DNA from: Diadema setosum
Taxonomy: Eukaryota; Echinodermata; Echinoidea; Diadematoida; Diadematidae
Assembly (NCBI GenBank): GCA_033980235.1
Contig: CM067070.1
Coordinates: 31,548,594 to 31,612,593 of the forward strand
Direction of reading: 5' to 3'
Length of the DNA: 64,000 bases
The notes under the pieces are model-generated. The model saw nothing but the letters and a program-made list of their open reading frames with translations, ran no database searches and was not told the origin of the DNA. The position numbers were made by a program, and so were the translations under genes. Shown here piece after piece: positions 54,784 to 64,000 of the stretch (positions within the stretch are counted from its first letter, which is position 1; each line of letters starts with the position of its first letter).

Positions 54784-57641
54784 TAATGATAAACATCTCA
54801 GCGGTATGTCACTTTGATCGTACGATAGACCCCATTCTTTTATAAATGAAGAGCTTGATTACTAGAAAATGAGTTAACTCCACTTTTGTTAACTGTAGTT
54901 ATTTGCGATTAAACCTGCTAAAAACGGACAAAATGTTAAGAAAATACGGAATATTCGGAATAATGACTAAAGCTCACAAATGAGGTCTCATCGGAAAGAG
55001 TTTACTTACCTCTTCTATCTGATTAATGAGTAACTTAAAGTTTGAGGATTTCACTCAACCATCTTTACGATGAAACCGTTATTTTGTTTTGAATTTAGCA
55101 TTCTACAGCTGTTTTCTCTTTTTCTTTTCTCTTGTTACCTGCTGCACAGGGAACTTCTACCAAATTTTGTTGTATTTTCACTAGTAACATCAAATGCTCG
55201 ATCACTTTAGCTATTCATTCCATAAAAGTAGATAATACTTAGTGGTCTTTATGCGAAATTCGACTCCCTTTAAAAGGAAAATCATCTTATTTGTTTACTT
55301 AAGATGTCATTGTAAAGGAAGAAACACATGTCAATTCATAATATCTTCTCTTGCTACGTGGAACAAAAAACTCAAGGACACGTGTTCGACCGCTATCATG
55401 GAATTTGTGTTCTTAGAGACACTTTATCTACTGCTGTTTTCATTATCCAGGCTTGGGAAAAAATCAGAAGGCGGTAGGAAGCTGAATGATAACGTGTTTA
55501 CAGCTAACGTGAGGGCGCCCTGAAATTTCAACCTGGCTGCAAAATGGAGGCTTGCACTGCAAGTGCAACTTTTAGCAGCAGAACTTGGGGAGGAATATAT
55601 ATTTACTAACGCAGAGCTTGTGACTCTTGGAATAAAATTGAGACGTAGATATAAAATTAAATTGAACATTGTAGCCTTCAACAACCCTGAAAGCGACTGT
55701 TTATTCACTTCTCGAAAGAGACGACTTCGTCTGCGTACGTGCAATATTTACAATTACACATGTGCACATAAAAGTTAGGATTTCATGACAACCATCTTTA
55801 GAGTGGTGTTGCTACTGTACGTGATCTTCCTACCTTTGTTTATACAGTAACGCAAAATATCATCCATCTACACAGACGGGCTTCGGCACAAAAATCACGC
55901 ACTACTGGTATTGTTTGTTCTCATGATGTATCGTGTATCTATAGTATCGCGTATACACTTCCATAAAGGTAACTTTCTATATAAGTTATTTGTAGTGAAG
56001 CGCCACAGTCAGTGTTATGCTAATCCAGATTGACAGTATGAAAATCCAAGACGACGTTACTGTAACTCTCGGACAAATTCGTATAAATATACATTGTTAT
56101 TTCCATTCTTTCTTGTTTGACAAGTTTATACATCCACTAACAATCGGGCGTGTAGGAATTCGTTTATACTGTGGCTTTTTTTCAATACCTTGAATACATT
56201 AATCAATACATTTTACCTTATCAGCCAAGACATAAAGTGGTATAGTATACTTAATAAGACATAAACAGTATATGATGAGTGCATAACCTTACCAGTGTAT
56301 GACTTGTAACGCACCATCACACTTTTGTACAGCAGAATTACACTATGAAGTGTCATGTCGAAACTCGAGTTATAAAAACTCTCAAATATACAGTTTGGGC
56401 TCTGTGTCTTGTGCAGATATTTGGTTACACAATTGCCCTAATACGTGAAGAAACTATGTAAAATTTATGTAATGTGAAATTTGAATGCCATTTGAGGGGA
56501 AATACGGAATGAAAAAAGAAAACAATTTTGATTGAAATTAAACATCCATGTGAAGATTTCATTGCGTGTATCTTGAAATTACTTGCAAGACAAAAAAAAA
56601 AACAGGATTAGGCCTTCCAACGAAATGCAATGTTTAATATCAGAAACGTGCCTTTTGTTTATAAAAGCGTTACATTTGCCTTTGGACGTTAGCATACTGA
56701 GTATTTTTTTATTTTTTTTACACTTGTATCCCTTTTGATATACCATCTTGTACACTCGTCAACCATTTTAATGCACGGTGTATTATCATTTTTTAATCTT
56801 TATGTTTATTTATTTATCATTATGTTTGGGGCACATAGCCTTGATATATTCAGTTACTGCCGCTTACGAGTACAATATTGTCACTGCTTTGGTACTCAAA
56901 GCTACACGATTATGCACATTTGCCTGCATTTGCTCAACTATTAATTTCTAAAAAATGTGATAAGCAGAGAAAAACCATCGTGTAAAATTGTTACATTTTC
57001 CTTCCCGGTGTAATCCACGATCATCATTCTCTTTTCAAACATAAACATGACATAATCTTTACTGATTTTGAAATACATTTTGTAACTGTAAATTATTATG
57101 AAAAGTTCATTCTCTATTTACAAAATTTCCAAATCAATGTTTCTAGACTTTTTGATGCCTAAATATATGTTCCCATTGTGACATGAGGATTTTTTTTTTA
57201 AGTTTAATGGAATAATGAAATGATTAGATTAGAAGGTTTAATGTACAAGCAATAATCACACCCACTTGCATAACGCTCTTCGCTACCCAGGTCGGGGTAA
57301 ACGGGAAGTAATGAAGTTGAATATGACTTTTGTTAGACTTTAGACGGCATGAATGAAAGCGTATTCTAAATGGTTACCTCACGATTGTGTTCCGTAAGGA
57401 GCGGAGAGCGTTCACATTAAAGGTAAGGTTTTGATGGGCGATTACGGGGTTGGGTTAAGGTGTGTTGTGGTACGTTACAAACAACATTCTACCTATATGA
57501 ACGCAACTGTCATTGTGATTTCGCAACTCACTTTTAAAGATTTTGCTATGTAGGAACTTAAATAATTTCATTTTCCAGTTTTGCTTCCTTAAACATACCT
57601 ATGTCTCACACGTTTCAAAAACCATTGTTGTTCTTGATACC
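54784..57641. other. Intergenic between receptors 4 and 5, no gene seen
   Basis: Frames at 55242-55523 and 55563-55778 (plus) and 55424-55744 (minus) overlap and show no family features or splice context I can defend. Confidence 0.5.
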
Positions 57642-57726
57642 ATGAGACAAGCAGGTCATTTGCAACTATGTGCATTTGGTCTGCAGTTGCTGCTTTCCAT
57701 AATAATCATCTTCCTCTGCTTGCAAG
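57642..57726 (+). other. Orphan signal-peptide-like exon
   Basis: ATG opens 28 codons, MRQAGHLQLCAFGLQLLLSI then a run of Ile, Phe and Leu, ending CLQ plus one base before a GTATCA donor. It is hydrophobic like a signal peptide and ends in phase 1, the same phase as the signal exon at 62854. No partner exon is evident before receptor 5, which is on the other strand. It may be a relic, an alternative first exon, or chance. Confidence 0.25.
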
Positions 57727-57923
57727 GTATCAAAGTTCAGAGATTACAAATGAATATACTTGATACAGGCTTTCCATTTCAGTATATAAAGCCATTCCAT
57801 TCCATTTCAATTACATGTCTACATTAAATACAATACAATATACGATTACGATATACCTTCATTATATAATCACAAATGTTATGATCATAAACTTTTCAAT
57901 TTCTTCTACTCACTAAGTTGTAT

Positions 57924-59165
57924 TCATTTTGATGCTTCATCTGTTTGGTCGAAAAGCGGTGCATTTTTGGCGTCGTTTCTGAATGTGAATGCATCTCGAA
58001 TAGCAGTGCGAAACTTCGGATATCGCGCCGCGTATATGAATGGATTTGCACACGAGTTAATGAATGTTGCGTAAGTCAAACTGTAGTAGAAGGGACTGAA
58101 GAGGTATGACGAATGTGCGCCTGTCATAACTGCGATTAATGTGACTAACTCGTTCGGGCCGACGGTGAAGATGTAGATGAGGACCACAATAAAGGTCAAC
58201 TTGACTACCCGATTGCGAGCCAGGATGTGAATTGATGGTTGAGTCCCGCCTTTGCCGAAGCGAGACCCGCTCATTTCTCGGGACTGGCGGTGAAGCGACA
58301 TCGCGGTCAAACCTTGGGTGATGATCATAGTAAGAGATGGGACACCAACCCGGAACAGAAATAGGTAAAAAGCTGTGATTTTCTTTCCGTCGGGTGTCTT
58401 TGCATTCCTGCAGATATTGTTGATTACTCTTACGGAGAGGAAGTGGAAGCAGGAGGGAAAACAGAGGACCCAGACCGCGCCGAGGTAGATGAACACATGT
58501 CTTTGGGTAAGACGTCGATGTACACGAAGCGGATAGACCACGGCCATAAATCGCTCCAGAGACATTCCGGTCAGAGTGTAGATAGAGGCGTGTATGCACA
58601 CCCACATTGGATAGCGAGTGAAGATGAAGGAGCAGTAAGCAGATCCCAGGCCTGAGTCTGGAACGGATCTGGCCCGGGGAACCGGCAAGATGAAGATAGA
58701 TGTCAACAGGTCAGCAAACGCAAGAGCTCCAATAAAGATATCCGGAGCGTGCCGAGTGGAACTATGCTTTAACAATGCCAGTAGAACCAACATGTTTCCA
58801 ACGATACCGACAAAAGAAAACACTGTGTACAAGATATTAGTCCATGACCACTCGAAGCTCCATACCCAGTGACCCTTCAGTGTATCAGTGGGAAGTTCTG
58901 GGGGAAGATCCAGACTCTCTCCTGTTGATTCCATTGCTGACTGGATGTAGTTGTAAATGGTCGTTGGGTTCATACTCACAATATCAGTTGATACTGGGCC
59001 TTGGTTGGTTGGTTTTGCCCCATCCAGGTTGACATCAGAATTATTAACGGAATCAAGTTCAGATAGGTCTACCTGTGTCGTCGACGCAGCAGATCTCGTT
59101 AAGATGGAGGTAAGACCTACTGTAAAGAGTACGAGGGCGCTTCTCTGCTTCATAGTTCTCATCAC
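57924..59165 (-). CDS. Rhodopsin-like (class A) GPCR, receptor 5 of the array
   Basis: A 413-residue single-exon receptor and the most diverged N-terminus of the set: a signal-like LVLFTVGLTSILT (11-23) and a Ser/Thr/Asp-rich ectodomain with one usable sequon (N41; N66 is followed by Pro). It lacks the EYDFYD run, having only TIYNYIQ at 69-75. The membrane core is conserved: N124, D152, C178/C252, ERF (204-206), W232, P276, TVGP (P337) and NPFIY (374-378). TM2 has ALAFADLL for ALALADLL and TM5 RVGVPSL for RFGIPAL. Acceptor TTTGCACAG opens the exon at 59176, 11 nt before the ATG. The intron is short (719 bp). The stop lies 700 kb-independent of any neighbour, in plain intergenic DNA. Confidence 0.95.
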   Translation of the reverse strand: MMRTMKQRSALVLFTVGLTSILTRSAASTTQVDLSELDSVNNSDVNLDGAKPTNQGPVSTDIVSMNPTTIYNYIQSAMESTGESLDLPPELPTDTLKGHWVWSFEWSWTNILYTVFSFVGIVGNMLVLLALLKHSSTRHAPDIFIGALAFADLLTSIFILPVPRARSVPDSGLGSAYCSFIFTRYPMWVCIHASIYTLTGMSLERFMAVVYPLRVHRRLTQRHVFIYLGAVWVLCFPSCFHFLSVRVINNICRNAKTPDGKKITAFYLFLFRVGVPSLTMIITQGLTAMSLHRQSREMSGSRFGKGGTQPSIHILARNRVVKLTFIVVLIYIFTVGPNELVTLIAVMTGAHSSYLFSPFYYSLTYATFINSCANPFIYAARYPKFRTAIRDAFTFRNDAKNAPLFDQTDEASK

Positions 59166-59895
59166 TCGGTGACTCTCTGTGCAAACAAATTAATTTAATG
59201 ATCCATTGAAATACTCATATATGATTTAGCCTTAGTGTAGTTCTCTAGGTTATTGAGTCTCGCTCTCCGAATAAACACTAATTGATGAAATGCAGGTTGT
59301 TTCACTAATGTATGTTACAGTGAGGTAGTAAATACACAACTTTAAAAACACACCAATCATCTGCGCTGAGTCATTGCCAAGGAAGAGGAATAACTTGTTT
59401 TTCTGGAATCCTTTCATTTTCTATCAGAAGGATGTGTATTGAAATGCATTTTCCTAGCGTAGTGCTTGGTAACCGTTGTTCTTTTTCTGTAGATAATTTA
59501 GCTATTGTATTGACTATGATATTTCGAAAATTATTACCATATTTTTCGTCAATTTTGTAATATTCTACTTTATCATATATTCTCTAAAAACTTGGCCTAT
59601 GGAAACCCTATGGAACGGAATATGATCTTGTGTGACATTACGATCTGTTGCAAAGTAATGCAAATAACATGTATGTCATTTGCGTATAAACACAAAATAG
59701 CAAACATCTCTTTTTTTTTGTAAGTAGATGTAATCCAAACAATGTTACGCCGTGATGCCACTGTATAGGGAACAACAAACAAAGTGATACACAAAATCCG
59801 TATTTTTGAATCATGAGAAATAAACACCAAGTCCTCGCAACTCGCTTCTACGCTTCTTCAAACATTTATGTAATAACACATATTGTTATACTCAC

Positions 59896-60034
59896 AGTCA
59901 ACTATTTATTCCTCCAGCTCACAGAACAGGCTCGTCCCAACTAGCTACGAAAGAATTTTGCCGGTCATCAACCATACGCAAAAAGCTGTTTCAGCTATTT
60001 TATAAGTTCTTCGTATTCTCTGTTGCGCATGCGC
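59896..60034 (-). promoter_or_regulatory. Promoter and non-coding exon 1 of receptor 5
   Basis: Minus strand: GCGCATGCGCA (60024-60034), a full palindromic NRF1 consensus, 19 bp, TATAAAA (59998-60004), then about 75-80 nt of exon ending at 59896 before donor GTGAGTATAAC. Unlike receptors 1-3 the exon sequence itself is not recognisably shared, while the two promoter elements and their spacing are. Confidence 0.7.
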
Positions 60035-60035
60035 T

Positions 60036-62327
60036 ACCAGTTATTTGCAATCACGTACATTCTAAATTTCCTTCAATAGATTGCTTCTTCTACCAGGATT
60101 TGAGATGAATTATCGATTTACATTTTGCCAGAACTTCTTTCTCAAAGACATTGAAGAAAACAAATAACAAAGTCAATGGAAAAACAACCAATGACAAACC
60201 TTCAAAGTGCATTACCGCTCTCCCGGCTGTTTTGTAAAGACATAGGTAAAGTCGATTGATGCTATTTCAAAAGCAGACCAAGCCTTATGCAGAAGAATAG
60301 AAACTCGGCTATTATCAAAGTTATTTGAAATCTTCATCTACAGCATTTGACGAATGCTGTCTTTATAAAAGCATTATGCTCTTTGGCTGCATTCAAAGTA
60401 CATTTCGTTTAAAGTCATAATTATCTTTAATAAAGCAAATATACCAATACCGTAGCAAGTTCACAGGCAAATCCCACCTAAACCTTAGTGAGGTTACCCC
60501 CCCCCCCAAAAAAAAAAGAAGAAGAGAGAATTATAAGGGACGAATTTATTTCTCTCCGTCTCTTACACCTCTCTCCTCAATACAATTACACTACATAACT
60601 CAGGAATACATGGACGAAATTCTCTTACGTAGTGCAGTTTTCGAGGGCAATCTCTCTGTCTCTCTATCTTATTTGTTTTCAATGAAACCTGCTGAAAAGA
60701 AGAAAAAAAAAACCAAATGTATTTGGATTATTTTCTAACCAACTTCAGGATTATTCCTTGTTTTGCAAGAAGTGAGCTACTGCTAAAAATGTTTTATTTT
60801 GCTCCATCTGATAACAGAATTAATGTGAAATGTTTCAAGATGACGCAGTAGCCATCGAAGTAGGAAAAATGAAAGTATGTGATATTTCATTCACAGGTTC
60901 AAGAATACTCCTTCTTATGTGAGGCACCTCTAAAAGTGTTTTATTTTGCTTCATCTAATAACAGAATTACTGTAAATTATTTGAAGAAGATACATAATCC
61001 GTAAAACTAGAAAGAAGGAGAGTATGGAATATCTTATTCACAACTTGAAGAATATTCCTTGGTACTGTATGTTTGACATGCATTTTATTGGCATAATTGG
61101 AATTTCCTGAATCATGATATAAACAGTGCCCCTTCCATATCTTCATTGAAACCGAAATTGAACTTTTCTCTATTACAATGTTATTACTCTACAAAATTGA
61201 ACTAGCAGGTTGACATAGGCCTACAATTCTTAAAATCTCAAAAAATTTGCATTGCCATTTTTTGTGCCCCTATTGCCCAAATACACTCATTGTAAAGTGT
61301 GTATGTGGGAGAAAATAGGTCTGACACGAACTTTCTTCTCATATGCGCCCTTTGTTCATCAAGATTTCTGAGTACTATCCTCCACCAGGTTTTACGGGGA
61401 GAACATAATGTTAATCTAAGGCATGAAGTGACAATATGTAGATGCGATATCGTACACTGAAATGTTATATCATTCTGGCAAATAATAATGTGAGTAATAA
61501 TCCTTAAATAATTACCTCTTCATGTCATTAGGTGAAGGTGACACTTCAACGCGGAAATGAAATTTAACATCATATCTGTAACATACTTTTTTGAGTATTT
61601 TATGATTAAAAAAATAATTTTTCATATTCTGGTATCATACTTCTACAATACAGTGAATATACTTTATAACGACTGTAAATTGTTATCAGATTAAATGAAT
61701 TGTATTGAAGTTACCGAAGTCAATATCAAAAGTGTACTCCAATTTTCAAAATCGCACATAATAATTGGAACATTGTTCTGAAGTAAGTTTCTTAATCGTA
61801 AATATTTTCTCAACTGGTATATCTGGAGAAAATATGTGATATTACATTGGTAGAATCAGAGTAGTGTGCAGTTTATGTTCAACATACTGAGTCATGATCT
61901 GTAGACAGAAGTTTAAACATTGCTGTTGTTCATATACAATATCCTTTGACATAGGGCCTACTCTATACAACACATGTTGACACATATGTCAAAAATATGA
62001 TATGATTTTGCCAGCATCTATTTAAATGTGTATGTCTAATCATAGTATACATAATGACAATGATCAGCTGATGATATGGCATATCATGCCAGCATGCCAT
62101 CATAATTATACTATAGTGTATGTTTTCTGTGTAGTTCTTGATGAAGGCACTGAAAGACCAAAAGCTTGATGATTAACAAAGGGAACATTTGAGAGCAACG
62201 TCCTTTCATGTATAACTGTATACTTATAATATTCGATGCAAGATATTTCGACGTAGACTTTGTTCACACGTCTAGGGCTTGTCAGTTTGATACACAATAA
62301 CGGTAGACGCCTTTTGTGGAAAACGGG
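60036..62327. other. Intergenic between the receptor array and the Ig gene
   Basis: No gene found. 60747-61063 holds a diverged tandem repeat of about 148 bp (2.1 copies; landmark GTTTTATTTTGCTCCATCTG then CAGAATTA). A C/A homopolymer pair lies at 60500-60518. The remainder is AT-rich and featureless. Confidence 0.55.
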
Positions 62328-62335
62328 TATATAAG
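62328..62335 (+). promoter_or_regulatory. Candidate TATA box upstream of the Ig gene
   Basis: TATATAAG in a GC-flanked context (CGGG on its left) about 520 bp before the signal-peptide ATG. It could only serve that gene with a long leader or an unseen non-coding exon. Confidence 0.25.
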
Positions 62336-62853
62336 AGTATTTCTATGACATTCTAGTCGTATCGTACAGTGCCTATACATTGACCAGTCTATTTATTTTC
62401 CATGATTTTTTTTATTTTTTTTTCTTCTAGTAATTGAATTCGCCATGAAATTCATACACAAGCTAGGTCCTGGAAAAGTGCTTTAACTTTATGTGAAGAT
62501 GAAAGGGTAATAAAACATATCAATATAAAAGTAATGTTTAAAGTTGTAAAAATGTTTAATGTCATGTGAGCTATTACACTCAAAATTTGCAGTGTTTTAA
62601 CTCATGAAATATGAAACGTCTTTAATCAAGAATACCCATGTTGCTCACTGGAACTGTAACTACAGTGTGTGATACAAAAGAATGGCATAAGAATCAGCTT
62701 TAATAGAAGCTGGATGTTTTGAAAGTGACGGTCGGTGTGAAACTGATATTACAATGTCTGCCATGCCCGCATAGTACTTCCGTATTTATACACAGTTTTC
62801 TTCATTGGACAAAATTGCTGTGTACGTTTGATTGACCGTGAGTAAATATTATA

Positions 62854-63720
62854 ATGGATACGTTACTGCTGTTGCACGTAGCTTGGATTGCCGTTTTATG
62901 TTTACAACCATGCTATGGTGAGTTTCTTGAAATTTCATTAGTTCTCACTTAGATTTTTTTTTTCTAGACTGCACATGTTATCACTTGAAATATCTACGTT
63001 GTGTTTGTAAAGTCTAATTCCCGTTAATGAATAGATACCATTACTTCACAATTCTTTAGTAAACTATATCATCTTTGCTATAATTCAAGAATAAAACGAC
63101 TAAACTCATATCGATTACCGGTAGGATTATTAGAAAAATTGTACTGGATGATTTTATTTCACCTATGAAGAAAAAAAAAACACACAAACAGAAAAAAAAA
63201 AACCCAACACGATAAATACTCAAGGGATTGGTACTTTGACAGGCTAGTTGTTTCAATTCTGCATTTTATCAGAGATTATCATTATTTACTCTTACCTGCC
63301 TCGTTTTACTGTCACAGTAAAAATAATTATGCTTTTTCCAATTTTCTCTGTTCGTGCATGACACCACCATAGTTCTCTCGGAAAAATGTTCGGGTCCTGA
63401 AATATATCATCCTAACGAGGAAGCTTATATTGAAGAAAACAAAAGAATAACCTGCTGGAACTCTTCGGAATCAGAACCTTCTGCTGTCATCGTGCTGAAA
63501 GTTAATCTGATATTCAATGGGGAGACAGTGGAAATCTATCTATATGGGCGTGGTAACGACAATGCTTCTAGGGGAAAGTACAGCATTGTCATATCACATG
63601 AGAACAGCAATACTGAGTTTATCATCCGAAATGTGTCAACGAATGACGAGGGACAATATCTTTGTCACATTACTCTCAACACTGGAGAGATGTGTACCTT
63701 CACCAACTTAGCAGTTAAAG
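62854..63720 (+). CDS. Secreted or membrane protein with V-type Ig domain, first two exons (partial)
   Basis: Exon 1 (62854-62917) codes a signal peptide, MDTLLLLHVAWIAVLCLQPC, and ends in phase 1 at donor GTGAGT. Exon 2 (63373-63720), after acceptor CACCATAG, codes one Ig domain of 116 residues and ends in phase 1 at donor GTATGT. Numbering exon 2: C28 and C98 are the canonical pair (70 residues apart, V-type), with the D92-E-G-Q-Y-x-C98 tyrosine corner. C6 and C108 may form a second disulfide. The usual core Trp 12-15 residues after the first Cys is absent (W29 sits next to it). Sequons: N30, N64, N87. Phase 1-1 Ig exons are the norm for shuffled cell-surface genes. The rest lies beyond 64000, so receptor or secreted form cannot be decided. 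Confidence 0.8.
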
Positions 63721-64000
63721 GTATGTAAAATATGAAAGGGTTTTGCCTCATTGAGAAGGATATGTCATTGTGCTTTCCTTTTCACATGAAATTGTGGGAG
63801 GAGAAAATGTTATTAATGGTTACGAAAATCTTTATAACAATATGAAGATGTTGACACTGATTAAAATAACTATGGGGTAATTGCGCGTTCAATCAATATG
63901 CTAAAGAACTCCACTTGAATATTGAAAGAGCTAGGTATGATAAAGAATTGATATCAGTGGGTTTTACGTATAGTAAGTAAAAAAACAACAACAAAATCAA
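63721..64000 (+). other. Start of the second intron of the Ig gene
   Basis: The intron begins GTATGTAAAATATG and remains without an acceptor followed by an open frame to the window end. Confidence 0.6.

Noticed and set aside
1..64000. CRISPR arrays, operons, riboswitches, prophage
   Set aside because: The tandem repeats seen lack spacer structure, and splice sites, TATA boxes, SINEs and LINEs mark the DNA as animal nuclear genome.

Overview
The window looks like a eukaryotic, marine-invertebrate genome. I infer an echinoderm (sea urchin, star or cucumber relatives), but this is not proven. It is AT-rich and intron-bearing, full of microsatellites, MITEs, LINE and SINE debris, and carries a same-strand array of rhodopsin-like receptors. 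Lineage-specific tandem clusters of such receptors are known in echinoderms (for example the sea urchin 'surreal-GPCRs'). I could not run a search, so species and receptor family names are open.

The backbone is a diverged tandem array on the minus strand. It has five apparently intact class A GPCR genes (7394-8662, 14970-16202, 33875-35131, 44749-45975, 57924-59165) and one truncated pseudogene (43450-43712). Each intact gene has its whole coding region in one exon. It is preceded by a short non-coding first exon, an intron of about 0.7-2.4 kb, and a promoter made of a TATA-like box and an NRF1-like TGCGCATGC element at nearly constant spacing. Non-coding blocks between genes are also paralogous: about 370-1600, 11.3-14.9 kb, 21.0-21.5 plus 31.8-33.4 kb, and 38.0 plus 41.7-43.7 kb. 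The array therefore grew by duplication of whole units, and the units then diverged mainly through transposon insertion.

Insertions, left to right. 0-10 kb: a LINE reverse-transcriptase piece, small MITEs, and a 2.5 kb non-autonomous element (3979-6470) with TIRs, a TAAT target duplication and a CTAG-rich interior. 9-12 kb: several TTAA-flanked elements. 18.4-21.1 kb: a Tc1-like palindromic MITE and a 0.7 kb tandem duplication, both inside the microsatellite that separates units. 21.5-31.8 kb: an accessory stretch with MITEs (one nested inside another), one exon-like ORF and two LINE copies. 37.4-42 kb: a tRNA-derived SINE composite, a near-perfect TTAA palindrome and a second Tc1-like MITE. 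43-52 kb: a LINE 3' end, the GPCR pseudogene, a tRNA-related SINE, and a 1.48 kb foldback element whose two arms are inverted minisatellites.

The right end (62854-64000) starts a different gene on the plus strand: a signal-peptide exon spliced in phase 1 to a V-type immunoglobulin-domain exon. It continues beyond the window.

The receptors probably work as a co-regulated set of cell-surface sensors. They share core promoters, an acidic-tyrosine N-terminus in three members, conserved disulfide cysteines, and the same departures from class A consensus (ERF instead of DRY, TVGP instead of CWxP). Ligand and G protein cannot be read from the sequence.
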